Assembly (NCBI RefSeq): GCF_001704275.1
Contig: NZ_CP011533.1
Location: 5,952,001 to 6,016,000, forward strand
Source of the DNA: Streptomyces noursei ATCC 11455
GTDB taxonomy: Bacteria > Actinomycetota > Actinomycetes > Streptomycetales > Streptomycetaceae
DNA length: 64,000 bases
Reading direction: 5' to 3'
Shown: positions 1-9,444 of the stretch, one piece after another
How positions within the stretch are numbered: the stretch's first letter is position 1
How the letters are laid out: each line of letters opens with the position of its first letter
Made by a program: the position numbers and the translations under genes
The notes under the pieces: model-generated
What the model was told of the DNA's origin: nothing
Database searches by the model: none
The model's input: the letters and a program-made list of their open reading frames with translations, nothing else

Positions 1-1264
1 CTACGGGGCGCTCCCGCTGACCGGGCAGTACGGGCCGACCGGCCCCCCGGCCGACCGGGGTCTCCGGCAGTCGGGTGGCGTACCCCTCCGACGGCGGCTT
101 GGTCGCGTCCGCCACCTCGGCGGCCAGACCGTGCCCGCCCAGTGCGGCGGCCGAGAACCGCTCGCTGCCCAGCGCCGCCCGCTCGCGCTCGGGACGCTCG
201 GCCCGCTCCGGACGCAGCGCGGGCTCGGGTGCACCGCTCTGCGGCCGACGGGCGCGATAGGCCGCCCGATAGGCCGCGGGCGAGGCGCCCAGCTGCCGCC
301 GGAAGTGGCCGCGCAGCGCGACCGGCGAGCGGAACCCGCAGCGGCCGGCGACCTCGTCCACCGAATAGTCGGAGGTCTCCAGCAGCCGCTGGGCCTGGAG
401 GACCCGCTGGGTGATCAGCCACTGGAGCGGCGCGCTGCCCGTGAGGGAGCGGAACCGCCGGTCGAAGGTGCGTCGGCTCATGTACGCGCGGGCCGCCAGC
501 GTCTCCACGTCGAACTGCTCGTGGAGGTGCTCCAGCGCCCAGGCGACGACCTCGGCGAGCGGGTCGGCGCCGATCTCCTCCGGTAATGACCTGTCCAGGT
601 AGCGCTGGTGCCCGAGGTCGGACGCGGTCCGCCGGGGCGGGACGACCAGGCGGCGGGCGAGCGCGTTGGCCGCGTCGGCGCCGTGGTCGGTGCGCACGAT
701 GTGCAGGCACAGGTCGATTCCGGCGGCGGTGCCGGCGGAGGTGAGCACGTCGCCGTCGTCGACGAAGAGCTCGCGCGGATCCACATGGACGGACGGATAA
801 CGCTTGGCGAGCGTCGGCGCGTACATCCAGTGGGTGGTGGCCGGTCGGCCGTCGAGCAGTCCGGCCGCGGCGAGGACGAACGCCCCCGTGCACAGCCCGA
901 CGATCCTGGCCCCTTCTTCGTGCGCGCGGCGCAGCGCGTCGAGCGCCGCGGGCGGCGGGGCCTGGGTGATGGAACGCCAGGCCGGTACGACGACCGTCCC
1001 GGCACGGGAGATCGCCTCCAGCCCGTAGGGGGCCGACAGTTCGAGCCCCCCGGTCGTGCGCAAAGGCGCATCTTCGCCGGCGCACACAAGCAGCCGGTAC
1101 CTCGGAACGCCGGCGTCTTGGCGGTCGATGCCGAAGACCGAGAGCGGAATGGAGCTCTCGAAAATGGGGCCGCCGCTGAAGAGGAGCACCGCGACTATTT
1201 CGCGGCGTCGTCGGGCGGCGAGCTTGCGTGCGGCATCTGGTACGGCAGCGGAGTCCTGGCTCAT
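1..1264 (-). CDS. GlxA-family transcriptional regulator (DJ-1/PfpI + AraC HTH), C-terminus off the left edge
   Basis: Cytoplasmic transcription factor combining an N-terminal glutamine-amidotransferase-like (DJ-1/PfpI) sensor with an AraC-type DNA-binding domain. Reading from the ATG at 1264, residues about 20-195 form the sensor, with a nucleophile-elbow-like GLCTGAFVLAAAG and a downstream THWMYAPTLA block typical of GlxA regulators. About residues 215-320 carry the two AraC helix-turn-helices, ending in VDEVAGRCGFRSPVALRGHFRR. The frame stays open to base 1, so at least 420 codons are present. The usual family length is 310-340, so this protein has an Arg/Pro/Ala-rich tail of 90 or more residues. 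A purine-rich run sits about 10 nt before the ATG. The inducing ligand and target genes cannot be inferred; no obvious target lies divergently within 1 kb. Family call is firm; the tail function is unknown. Confidence 0.85.
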   Translation of the reverse strand, partial: MSQDSAAVPDAARKLAARRRREIVAVLLFSGGPIFESSIPLSVFGIDRQDAGVPRYRLLVCAGEDAPLRTTGGLELSAPYGLEAISRAGTVVVPAWRSITQAPPPAALDALRRAHEEGARIVGLCTGAFVLAAAGLLDGRPATTHWMYAPTLAKRYPSVHVDPRELFVDDGDVLTSAGTAAGIDLCLHIVRTDHGADAANALARRLVVPPRRTASDLGHQRYLDRSLPEEIGADPLAEVVAWALEHLHEQFDVETLAARAYMSRRTFDRRFRSLTGSAPLQWLITQRVLQAQRLLETSDYSVDEVAGRCGFRSPVALRGHFRRQLGASPAAYRAAYRARRPQSGAPEPALRPERAERPERERAALGSERFSAAALGGHGLAAEVADATKPPSEGYATRLPETPVGRGAGRPVLPGQRERPV

Positions 1265-2288
1265 GGCACTTAAGCCCCCCTCGGTCGTCTCGCCCTCTCG
1301 GTCCTGCACAGTTCCCCCGCCGTCACTGACCAAGATCGAATCTACTGTGTCCCGTGAGGATGGAGTGCCAAGTTCACCACCCACTGGTATGTCGATATGG
1401 CAACTTGGCGCGAAGCATTCGATCACGAAGCGTTCCACTCGTCGGGCCTGCATGGGAAGTGCGCGTCTCGGCTCTGCCCGTTCGCAGTAGGGCACAACCA
1501 TGCCCGGCGGTCCTTTCCTCCCTGCTCACACCCGGGTTGAGGGGGGTCTGGGGCAAGGTGAGGATCCGGGCCGGAAGTTGGCTGAAAACGGTCGTGCACA
1601 GACTTGCGGACGCCTCTACCGGTCGATGTAGACCCCCTCTTGATGCCCTCCCTCCCCTGCCTTTCTGTCTGCGTATGCCCACTTCTGTCCCCCTGGTGAT
1701 CGATGTCTACGACGGGTCGCCGTGCGGCCGTCCGTCCGGGCCGGGTTGACGACCCGCGCCGCGCGCCGGCCGCCGCCGCGGGGCCGTCGGCACCGCCGCC
1801 CGCATCCGTCCCGGCGGCCCCGCGAGCGATCAAGGTGACGGGCGCCGGGGCGCGTCCGGATGCGCCCCGGGGTACGCCGCCGCTCACCGGGTCGGGTGAT
1901 CTACCGGACGGCGTCGGTGGCGTGGAGATCACCGCGGACGGCCGGCGGGGGCGGCGCCGCCGGCGATCACAAGAGGCCGCCGGGGGTACGTACGGGGGCA
2001 GGCCGGGGCATTGCCATCCGCGCCACGCTCCGGCATGCTCCGGGGAACGCTTGCGGTCCCGGGGCGCCCCGTGCGGGCTCCCCGGGGGTCCGTGCGCGTT
2101 CTGGGCGGTGGAGGAGTAGCGCCGTACTCTTGGGGTATCGGCTTGGAAAGATGATTCCCAGTCGTATCGTTCCTCTTTGAACTATGGCTCCCGCTCCTTG
2201 ATCGAGCCGCCCAGGTCAACTGCCGGATCAAGTCAATCGCCGTTCCCCGTTCGCCCCTCCGCAAGAGGACGTTCTCGCCGAGACACCC
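1265..2288. other. Intergenic region of about 1 kb with no supported gene
   Basis: Between the GlxA-type gene and the universal stress protein. Open frames occur on both strands but are Arg/Pro/Gly-rich, match no known family, and lack convincing ribosome sites. The segment 1290-1700 is somewhat lower in GC than its surroundings and may be a long regulatory region or decayed sequence. I see no tRNA, terminator of notable strength or repeat array. Confidence 0.4.
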
Positions 2289-2810
2289 ATGGCCGGTCAC
2301 GAAACCCCTGAACCCGCGGACCGCAAGCAGGTCGCCGATCCGATGGCGGACCTCGAAGCGGCGGAACAGAAGCACCACTCCTGCGATCCCGCCTTCCGGC
2401 ACGGCGTCGTGGTCGGCTTCGACGGCTCCACGTCGAGCGAACGCGCGTTGGCGTATGCAATCGGTATGGCGCGGCGCCACGGCTCGGGCCTGATCATCGT
2501 CCACGTGGCCAACCGGCTGCCGACGACGGTGTGGGCGGGCTGCGAGCCCCCGGTCTTCGTGGACGTCCCCGATCACCGCACCGAGGTGCTCGGGCTGGAG
2601 CTGGCCTGCGCCGACCACCTCGCCGAGGTCCCCTGGATCCTCGTCGAGCGCGGCGGCGACATCTGCCACGAGTTGGAGGAGGTCGGCCGGGAGTACGAGG
2701 CCGACGCCATCGTGGTCGGCTCGACGCACGGCCTCGTCGGCCGGATCTTCGGCTCGGTGGCCGGCCGGCTGGCGCGCCGCGCGCAGCGCCCGGTCATGGT
2801 CATTCCCTGA
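2289..2810 (+). CDS. Universal stress protein (UspA family)
   Basis: Single-domain cytoplasmic universal stress protein, 173 aa. After about 35 poorly conserved N-terminal residues, the beta-alpha-beta fold begins at VVVGFDGSTSSERALAYA, with the Asp and Ser/Thr of the nucleotide-binding start. The C-terminal half has the ATP-binding signature G-2x-G-9x-G-S/T as VGSTHGLVGRIFGS followed by RPVMVIP, so it is probably the ATP-binding type. Universal stress proteins of this kind modulate survival during starvation, hypoxia or redox stress, but no partner is identifiable here. Start: ATG at 2289, with a weak purine-rich run (GCAAGAGGA) about 18 nt upstream; a downstream ATG at 2343 is possible because the first residues are variable. 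It appears to be a single-gene unit between a divergent regulator and convergent glmS. Confidence 0.88.
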   Translation: MAGHETPEPADRKQVADPMADLEAAEQKHHSCDPAFRHGVVVGFDGSTSSERALAYAIGMARRHGSGLIIVHVANRLPTTVWAGCEPPVFVDVPDHRTEVLGLELACADHLAEVPWILVERGGDICHELEEVGREYEADAIVVGSTHGLVGRIFGSVAGRLARRAQRPVMVIP

Positions 2811-3079
2811 CGCCGGCGCGCGGCCGACCCGCCCGCAGTGCGGGTGAACTCCCTTGCCTGCGCCCCTCGTTGATCGGCTCTCCGTGGTATGTCCACAGTT
2901 GAGGAGGCGTCATGGGGATTGTGGAGAGCGGGCCTCCGGTTGCCGTCCGGAGGTTGCTCGTGCGCTTGTGACGGGTAGAAAACGGTCACAACGATGTGCT
3001 GCCGGTCGGGAAGTGACGGATCCCGGGGTGGCGGCATCCCGCCGGCGTAATGGGCGACGCCGGCAAAAGGGGAGGCGCC

Positions 3080-3115
3080 GGCTCCGTGTGCGTATGGTGG
3101 CACGCACACGGAGCC
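3080..3115 (-). terminator. Strong hairpin downstream of glmS
   Basis: Perfect 14-bp inverted repeat GGCTCCGTGTGCGT / ACGCACACGGAGCC with an 8-nt loop, starting 22 nt after the glmS stop. No U-tract follows, as is common in Streptomyces. It probably also ends transcription from the convergent stress-protein gene. The remaining 2811-3079 has shorter GC hairpins and no supported gene. Confidence 0.75.
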
Positions 3116-3137
3116 AGCGCTCCCCCCTTGCGGGGGA

Positions 3138-4967
3138 TTACTCCACCGTCACCGACTTGGCCAGGTTGCGCGGCTTGTCGATGTCCCGGCCCAGGGCCAA
3201 CGCCGTGTGGTAGGCGAGGAGTTGGAGCGGGATGCCCATCAGGATCGGGTCCAGCTCGGGCTCGTTCTTCGGCACCACGATGGTGTGGTCGGCCTTCTCC
3301 TGCTCCTGGTGGGCGACGGCGAGGATCCGACCGCTGCGGGCCTTGATCTCCTCCAGCGCGGCCCGGTTCTTCTCCAGCAGGTCGTCGTCCGGCACGATCG
3401 CGACCGTCGGCATCGCCGGCTCGATGAGCGCCAGCGGGCCGTGCTTGAGCTCGGAGGCCGGGTACGCCTCGGCGTGGATGTACGAGACCTCCTTGAGCTT
3501 CAGGGATGCCTCGCGGGCCACCGGGTAGCCGCGCACCCGGCCGATGAACATCATCGACTTGGCGTCGGCGTACAGCGCCGAGAGCTTCTTGATGTCGTCC
3601 TCGCCCTTGAGGATCTCGTCGATCTGGCCCGGCAGCTTCCGCAGGCCCTCGATGATCCGCTTGCCGTCCGCGACCGACAGGTCCCGGATCCGGCCCAGGT
3701 GCAGGGCGAGCAGCGCGAAGGAGACCACCATGTTGGTGAAGCACTTGGTGGAGACGACGCAGACCTCGGGGCCGGCGTGCACGTAGATGCCGCCGTCGGT
3801 CTCCCGGGCGATCGCCGAACCGACCACGTTGACCAGGCCCAGCACCCGGGCGCCCTTGCGCTTGAGCTCCTGGACGGCGGCCAGCACGTCGTAGGTCTCA
3901 CCGGACTGGGAGACGGCGACGTAGAGGGTGTCGGGGTCCACGACCGGGTTGCGGTAGCGGAACTCGGAGGCCGGCTCGGCGTCCGAGGGGATGCGGGCCA
4001 GCTCCTCGATCATCTGGGCGCCGATCTGGCCGGCGTGGTAGGAGGTGCCGCAGCCCAGGATCTTCACCCGGCGCACCGCGCGGGCCTCGCGGGCGTCGAG
4101 GTTGAGGCCGCCGAGGTGGACGGTGGAGAAGCGGTCGTCGATCCGGCCGCGCAGCGCCCGGTCCACCGCCTCCGCCTGCTCGGAGATCTCCTTGTGCATG
4201 TACGTGTCGTGGCCGCCCAGGTCGTACGACTCGGCCGCGTACTCGACGGTCTCCGGCGTCGCCGTCGTACGGGAGCCCTCGGTGGTGTACGTGCGGTAGT
4301 CGTCGGCCTTCAGGGTGGCCATCTCGCCGTCGTCGAGGGTGACGACCTGGCGGGTGTGCGAGACCAGCGCGGCGACGTCGGAGGAGACGAACATCTCGTG
4401 CTCGCCGATGCCCAGGACGACCGGGGAGCCGTTGCGGGCGACCACGATGCGGTCGGCGAAGTCGGCGTGCAGCACGGCGATGCCGTAGGTGCCCTCGATG
4501 TGGCGGAGCGCCTCGCGGACCTTCTCCTCCAGCGTGGCGGCGGTGGAGCTGCCGATGAGGTGGGCCAGGACCTCGGTGTCGGTCTCCGAGGCGAAGGTCA
4601 CGCCGTCGGCGGTCAGCCGGGCGCGCAGCTCGGCGGCGTTGTCGATGATGCCGTTGTGGACGACCGCGACCTTGCCCTCGGTGTCCAGGTGCGGGTGGGC
4701 GTTCTCGTCGGTGGGGGCGCCGTGGGTGGCCCAGCGGGTGTGCGCGATGCCGGTGCTGCCCGCGAACCGCTTCGGCAGGCGGGACTCCAGCTCCCGGACC
4801 CGGCCCTTGGCCTTGGCGGTCTTCAGACCGCCCGCGGCCTTGCCGGTGCCCTTGGCGTGGATGGCGATACCGGCCGAGTCGTAGCCGCGGTACTCCAGGC
4901 GCTGGAGGCCCTCAAGGAGCAGCGGCGCGACATCGCGCTTGCCGATGTATCCGACGATCCCGCACAT
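3138..4967 (-). CDS. glmS: Glutamine--fructose-6-phosphate aminotransferase (isomerizing)
   Basis: Cytoplasmic enzyme making glucosamine-6-phosphate from fructose-6-phosphate and glutamine, the entry step to UDP-GlcNAc for peptidoglycan. The 609-residue length is normal. Residues 2-230 are the class-II glutaminase: after Met removal Cys2 is the nucleophile (MCGIVGYIG), with RGYDSAG, HTRWATHGAPT and the NGIIDN loop. Two SIS sugar-isomerase domains follow, marked by CGTSYHAG (306-313) and SQSGET (353-358), and the chain ends in the canonical NLAKSVTVE. An upstream in-frame extension exists, but Cys must be residue 2 and GAGAAGG lies 8 nt before this ATG, which fixes the start. It is separated by about 70 nt from a small leftward gene that may share its transcript. 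The nearby hexosaminidase could feed the same amino-sugar pool. Confidence 0.97.
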   Translation of the reverse strand: MCGIVGYIGKRDVAPLLLEGLQRLEYRGYDSAGIAIHAKGTGKAAGGLKTAKAKGRVRELESRLPKRFAGSTGIAHTRWATHGAPTDENAHPHLDTEGKVAVVHNGIIDNAAELRARLTADGVTFASETDTEVLAHLIGSSTAATLEEKVREALRHIEGTYGIAVLHADFADRIVVARNGSPVVLGIGEHEMFVSSDVAALVSHTRQVVTLDDGEMATLKADDYRTYTTEGSRTTATPETVEYAAESYDLGGHDTYMHKEISEQAEAVDRALRGRIDDRFSTVHLGGLNLDAREARAVRRVKILGCGTSYHAGQIGAQMIEELARIPSDAEPASEFRYRNPVVDPDTLYVAVSQSGETYDVLAAVQELKRKGARVLGLVNVVGSAIARETDGGIYVHAGPEVCVVSTKCFTNMVVSFALLALHLGRIRDLSVADGKRIIEGLRKLPGQIDEILKGEDDIKKLSALYADAKSMMFIGRVRGYPVAREASLKLKEVSYIHAEAYPASELKHGPLALIEPAMPTVAIVPDDDLLEKNRAALEEIKARSGRILAVAHQEQEKADHTIVVPKNEPELDPILMGIPLQLLAYHTALALGRDIDKPRNLAKSVTVE

Positions 4968-5038
4968 ACGGTGACCCTTCTCGTTGGCGTTCATGGGTGC
5001 CCGGCCGTCCTCCGGCGGGCGCTGGTCCGTCCCGGCGG

Positions 5039-5437
5039 TCAGCCGTAGACCAGGCGGCGCAGCTGGCGCAGCGAGAGCGCGGGGGGCGACACGGCGCGGT
5101 GCGGCAGCTCGTGTGCGATCCGCTCGAAGATCGCCTCGTTCCGCAGCCCCTGGGACTGCAGCTCGCGGTGTCTGCGGCGGACGAAGCCCTCCGTGGTCTC
5201 GTCGAAGTACGCCAGCACGTCCAGCACCACCCGGGCCGCCTCGCCGCGCTGGAGCGGCGTGCTGCGGACCAGGTGGTCGATGAGGTCCTCGTGGGACGGA
5301 CGGCGTTCGAGCACCCGTCGATATTGCGGGTCCTCGCCAAGATTCGCAAGAAATCTGCCCGATATCGGGCACGTATACCAGAACGCGCCTCGAAACTGGT
5401 CTACACCTTGACCGGTAACCAGGCGCGCGGTACGCAT
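5039..5437 (-). CDS. Hypothetical protein upstream of glmS
   Basis: I do not recognise this 132-residue protein. The C-terminal 90 residues (from about VLERRPSHEDLIDHLVR to LSLRQLRRLVYG) look like a real helical, charge-rich soluble domain: regular amphipathic helices, no signal peptide, no membrane segment. The first 40 residues look less protein-like and cover the DasR-like box at 5395-5410, so the true start may lie further in, for example the GTG at 5314. An alternative GTG lies at 5443. It reads toward glmS with about 70 nt between, so co-transcription is possible. Function unknown. Confidence 0.5.
   Translation of the reverse strand: MRTARLVTGQGVDQFRGAFWYTCPISGRFLANLGEDPQYRRVLERRPSHEDLIDHLVRSTPLQRGEAARVVLDVLAYFDETTEGFVRRRHRELQSQGLRNEAIFERIAHELPHRAVSPPALSLRQLRRLVYG
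5395..5410 (+). promoter_or_regulatory. Candidate DasR-responsive element (dre) for the GH20 gene
   Basis: ACTGGTCTACACCTTG matches 12 of 16 positions of the Streptomyces dre consensus A(C/G)TGGTCTAGACCA(C/G)T, including an unbroken left half-site. It lies about 140 bp before the secreted hexosaminidase start. That enzyme class is a textbook DasR target, since DasR is the GntR-type repressor that senses glucosamine-6-phosphate. Consensus is recalled, not computed. Confidence 0.6.
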
Positions 5438-5550
5438 GGTCACCGTCCGGTCGCTCCACGCCAGTCAGAACGTGCGCCCAGGGAAACGCGCCGTCCGCAA
5501 CGCCCCAGCCGAAGACGTGCCGCGCTCGAAGCTCGCCGAAGGGACCGTCC

Positions 5551-7146
5551 ATGAGACGACGCAGACTCCTGACCTCGCTGCTGCTGGTCGCGGCGGCCGG
5601 CACGGCGACCGCCGCCGTGCCGTCGCAGGGTGCCGCGGCCCGTGCCGTCACCCCGCTGGACCGGGTGATCCCGGCGCCCGCCTCGGTCCGCCCGGCCGGG
5701 GACGCGTACACGATCGGTGCGGGCACCCGGATCCGGGTGCCCGGCAACTCCGGCGAGGCCCAGCGGATCGCCGGCTACCTGGCGGGGCTGCTGCGGCCGG
5801 CCACCGGCTTCTCGCTGCCGGTCACCACCCGCGGCGGCGCCGACGGCATCGTCCTCCGGCTCGGCGGCCGGGACACCCGCGGCCTCGGCGCGGAGGGCTA
5901 CAAGCTGACCTCGGGCGGGCGCGCGGTCACCATCAGCGCCGCCCGCCCGGCCGGCCTCTTCCACGGCGTCCAGACCCTCCGGCAGCTGCTGCCGGCCGCC
6001 GTGGAGAAGGAGACCCGGCAGCCCGGGCCCTGGCGGATCGCCGGCGGAACGATCTCCGACGCCCCGCGCTACGCCTACCGCGGCGCGATGCTGGACGTCT
6101 CCCGGCACTTCTTCACCGTCGGGCAGGTCAAGCGGTACATCGACCAGCTCGCCCAGTACAAGATCAACAAGCTGCATCTGCACCTCTCCGACGACCAGGG
6201 CTGGCGGATCGCGATCAGCTCCTGGCCGCGGCTGGCGACCTACGGCGGCAGCACCCAGGTCGGCGGCGGCCGCGGCGGCCACTACACCAAGGACGACTAC
6301 CGCGAGATCGTCCGCTACGCCGCCAGCCGCTATCTGACCGTCGTCCCCGAGATCGACATGCCCGGCCACACCAACGCCGCGCTCGCCTCGTACGCCGACC
6401 TCAACTGCAACGGCCAGGCGCCGCCGCTCTACACCGGCACCAAGGTCGGCTTCAGCTCGCTGTGCGTGCCCAAGAAGATCACCTACGACTTCGTCGACGA
6501 CGTGATCCGGGAGATCGCCGCGCTCACCCCCGGCCGCTACCTCCACATCGGCGGCGACGAGGCGCACTCCACCAGCCACGCGGACTACGTCGCCTTCATG
6601 GACCGGGTGCAGCCGGTGGTCGCCAGGTACGGCAAGACCGTGATCGGCTGGCACCAGCTGACCGGGGCGCACCCGGTCAGGGGCGCCCTCGCCCAGTACT
6701 GGGGCTACGACAAGACGGGCGCGCAGGAGCGGCGGCAGGTCGCCGACGCCGCGCGGCACGGCACGGGGCTGATCCTCTCGCCCGCCGACCGCGCCTACCT
6801 CGACATGAAGTACGACAAGGACACCCCGCTCGGCCTGAACTGGGCCGGCTATGTGAACGTCCGGCGCGCCTATGACTGGGACCCGGGGAGGTACCTGGAG
6901 GGCGCGCCCGCCGGGGCGGTCGCGGGCGTCGAGGCACCCCTGTGGTCGGAGACCCTGACGACCTCGTCGAACATCGAGTACCTGGCGTTCCCGCGGCTGC
7001 CCGGGATCGCCGAGCTGGGCTGGTCGCCGGCCCGGACGCACGACTGGGGCGCGTACCGGACGCGGCTGGCCGCCCAGGGCCCCCGCTGGGACGCCCTGGG
7101 CATCGACTACTACCGGGCGCCGGAGGTGCCGTGGCCGGCGCGGTGA
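5551..7146 (+). CDS. Secreted beta-N-acetylhexosaminidase, GH20
   Basis: Exoenzyme releasing terminal GlcNAc (or GalNAc) from chitobiose, chitin oligomers or glycoconjugates by substrate-assisted catalysis. The 531 aa begin with a basic signal sequence (RRRRLLTSLLLVAAAGTATA) and an Ala-rich cleavage zone near residue 30. Residues 34-165 are the GH20b N-terminal domain. The TIM barrel starts at RYAYRGAMLDVSRHF (about 173), with KINKLHLHLSDDQGWRI and the catalytic Asp336-Glu337 in HIGGDEAHS. Trp-rich substrate-pocket motifs occur at GWHQ, AQYWGY and PLWSETL. Start: ATG 5551 with GAAGGGA 7 nt upstream. Nearby glmS and the dre-like box suggest it belongs to the DasR-controlled amino-sugar regulon. 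A very strong hairpin follows the stop. Confidence 0.95.
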   Translation: MRRRRLLTSLLLVAAAGTATAAVPSQGAAARAVTPLDRVIPAPASVRPAGDAYTIGAGTRIRVPGNSGEAQRIAGYLAGLLRPATGFSLPVTTRGGADGIVLRLGGRDTRGLGAEGYKLTSGGRAVTISAARPAGLFHGVQTLRQLLPAAVEKETRQPGPWRIAGGTISDAPRYAYRGAMLDVSRHFFTVGQVKRYIDQLAQYKINKLHLHLSDDQGWRIAISSWPRLATYGGSTQVGGGRGGHYTKDDYREIVRYAASRYLTVVPEIDMPGHTNAALASYADLNCNGQAPPLYTGTKVGFSSLCVPKKITYDFVDDVIREIAALTPGRYLHIGGDEAHSTSHADYVAFMDRVQPVVARYGKTVIGWHQLTGAHPVRGALAQYWGYDKTGAQERRQVADAARHGTGLILSPADRAYLDMKYDKDTPLGLNWAGYVNVRRAYDWDPGRYLEGAPAGAVAGVEAPLWSETLTTSSNIEYLAFPRLPGIAELGWSPARTHDWGAYRTRLAAQGPRWDALGIDYYRAPEVPWPAR

Positions 7147-7183
7147 CGCGTCGGGGCGGCGGCGGTTGACACGTCGCGATGAC

Positions 7184-7219
7184 GCGCCGGGCCCGGGAAC
7201 AGCCTCCCGGGCCCGGCGC
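7184..7219 (+). terminator. Perfect 15-bp hairpin after the GH20 gene
   Basis: GCGCCGGGCCCGGGA / TCCCGGGCCCGGCGC with a 6-nt ACAGCC loop. It lies between convergent genes and probably serves both directions. No U-tract. Confidence 0.8.
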
Positions 7220-7329
7220 GTTGTGGCCCCACAGGGGGCGCTGCGGCCCCTTAGGGGATCTGTTCGCCCGTCCCCGAGGGGTTCGCCGCTCGGGGACGGA
7301 CGGGGTGTTTCCAGACGGACAGGGTGTTC

Positions 7330-8484
7330 CTAGAACCCCAACTCGCGGGCGATCAGCATGCGTTGGACCTCGCTGGTGCCCTCGCCGATCTCCAGGATCT
7401 TGGCGTCCCGCCACATCCGGGCGACCGGGTACTCGTTCATGAAGCCGTAGCCGCCGTGGATCTGGGTGGCCTCGCGGGCGTTGTCCACCGCGATCTCGGA
7501 GGAGTAGAGCTTGGCGAGTGCCGCCTCCTTCTTGAACGGTTCGCCGTGCACCAGCCGGGAGGCGGCGTCGCGCCAGGCCAGCCGGGAGGTGTGGGCGCGC
7601 ATCTCCATGTCGGCCAGCTTGAACTGGATGGCCTGGTTGGCGCCGATCGGGCGGCCGAAGGCGTGCCGCTCCTTGGCGTACCGCACCGACTCGTCCACAC
7701 AGCCCTGGGCCAGGCCGGTGGCCAGTGCGGCGATGGCGACCCGGCCCTCGTCGAGGGTCCGCAGGAACTGTGCGTAGCCCCGGCCCTCCTCGCCGAGGAG
7801 GTTGCCGACCGGGACCCGGACGTCGGAGAAGGACAGTTCACGGGTGTCCGAGGCGTTCCAGCCGACCTTGGAATACGGGGCGGCGACCGTGAAGCCGGGG
7901 GTGCCGGACGGCACGACGATCGCGGAGATCAGCGGGGAGCCGTCGTCCTTGCGGCCGGTGACCGCGGTAACCGTCACCAGGCCGGTGATGTCGGTGCCGG
8001 AGTTGGTGATGAAGCACTTGCTGCCGTTGATCACCCAGTCGTCGCCCTCGCGCACCGCGGTGGTGCGGGTGGCGCCGGCGTCCGAGCCGCCGTCCGGCTC
8101 GGTGAGGCCGAAGGCGCCGAGCATCTCGCCGCTGCACAGCTTCGGCAGCCACTCCCGCTTCTGCTCCTCGGTGCCGAAGCGGTAGATGGGCATGGCGCCC
8201 AGCGAGACCCCGGCCTCCAGGGTGACGGCCACCGAGGAGTCGACCCGGGCCAGTTCCTCCAGGGCGATACCGAGCGCCAGGTAGTCGCCGCCCATCCCGC
8301 CGTACTCCTCGGGGAACGGCAGGCCGAACAGGCCCATCTGGCCCATCTGGCGGACTATGTCGTAGGGGAAGGCGTGCTGCTCGTAGTACGCGCCGATCTC
8401 CGGGGCGACGACATCGTGTGCGAACGCCTCGACCGTGCGCCGGAGTTCTTCCAACTCTTCGGGCAGGCGGTGGTCCAGGGACAT
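7330..8484 (-). CDS. Acyl-CoA dehydrogenase (branched/short-chain type)
   Basis: FAD-dependent cytosolic enzyme introducing a 2,3-double bond into an acyl-CoA and passing electrons to ETF. Length 384 aa is standard. FAD and CoA signatures are visible: AFGLTEPDGGSDAG, WVINGSKCFITN, and C-terminal IHGGYGFMNEYPVARMWRDA. The catalytic base appears to be Glu368 in EIGEGTSEVQR, the MCAD/SCAD position, rather than the helix position used by isovaleryl-CoA dehydrogenases. It is the last gene of a leftward operon with HMG-CoA lyase and a biotin-dependent carboxylase, so a role in leucine/isovalerate or related branched-chain acyl-CoA breakdown is inferred. Only 7 nt separate it from hmgL, and its ribosome site AAGGAGTGA overlaps that gene's stop. 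Confidence 0.93.
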   Translation of the reverse strand: MSLDHRLPEELEELRRTVEAFAHDVVAPEIGAYYEQHAFPYDIVRQMGQMGLFGLPFPEEYGGMGGDYLALGIALEELARVDSSVAVTLEAGVSLGAMPIYRFGTEEQKREWLPKLCSGEMLGAFGLTEPDGGSDAGATRTTAVREGDDWVINGSKCFITNSGTDITGLVTVTAVTGRKDDGSPLISAIVVPSGTPGFTVAAPYSKVGWNASDTRELSFSDVRVPVGNLLGEEGRGYAQFLRTLDEGRVAIAALATGLAQGCVDESVRYAKERHAFGRPIGANQAIQFKLADMEMRAHTSRLAWRDAASRLVHGEPFKKEAALAKLYSSEIAVDNAREATQIHGGYGFMNEYPVARMWRDAKILEIGEGTSEVQRMLIARELGF

Positions 8485-8491
8485 GGGTCAC

Positions 8492-9444
8492 TCACTCCTT
8501 GTGGGAGAGGGCGCGGACGGTGCGTGAAGGGCTGGGGCGGCCCAGGAACGAGGCCAGCCACTCGCTGGCCTCGGTCAGCCGCCCCAGATCGACGCCGGTC
8601 TCGATGCCGAGGCCGTGCAACATCCACACGAGGTCTTCGGTGGCGAGGTTGCCGGTGGCGCTCTTGGCGTACGGGCAGCCGCCCAGGCCGCCCGCCGAGG
8701 CGTCGACGGTGGTGACGCCGTGCTGGAGCGCGGCGAAGGTATTGGCCAGAGCCTGTCCGTATGTGTCGTGGAAATGTACGCCCAGCCGGGTGGTGGGCAC
8801 CCCGGCTTCGTTGAGCGCGGCGAGCAGGTGCTGGACGTGGCCGGGGGTGCCCGCGCCGATGGTGTCGCCCAGGCTCAACTCGTCGCAGCCCAGGTCGAGA
8901 AGGGCCCGGCAGACCCGGACGACCTGGGCGATCGGCACCCGGCCCTCCCAGGGGTCGCCGAAGCACATCGAGAGGTAGCCGCGGACGTGCATGCTCTCGT
9001 CCCGGGCCCGCCGGACGACCGGCTCGAACATCGCCAGCGACTCGTCGACGGTGCGGTTGAGGTTGGCCTTGGCGAACGACTCGGTGACGCTGCCGAACAC
9101 CGCGATCCGGCGGGCGCCCAGCGCCAGGGCGCGCTCCAGCCCCCGCTCGTTGGGCACCAGTACCGGCAGCCGCCGCGGGTCCAGGTCGCCAAGCATCGGG
9201 AACAGCCGCTCGGCGTCGGCGAGTTGGGGCACCCACTTGGGGTGCACGAAGCTGGTGGCCTCGACGACCGGCAGGCCGGCGGCGGCCAGCCGGTGGATGA
9301 ACTCCGCCTTGACCTCGGTGGGGACGACCGCCTGCTCGTTCTGGAGGCCGTCGCGCGGACCGACCTCGTGGATCCGCACGCGGGTGGGCAGGCCCTCCGC
9401 GGCCACCTCCATGGGCAGTCCGGTCGCCGGTGCGCCGTCGGTGG

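Noticed and set aside
3207..5048. 613-codon frame antisense to glmS
   Set aside because: Shadow of a conserved enzyme; no domain recognisable.
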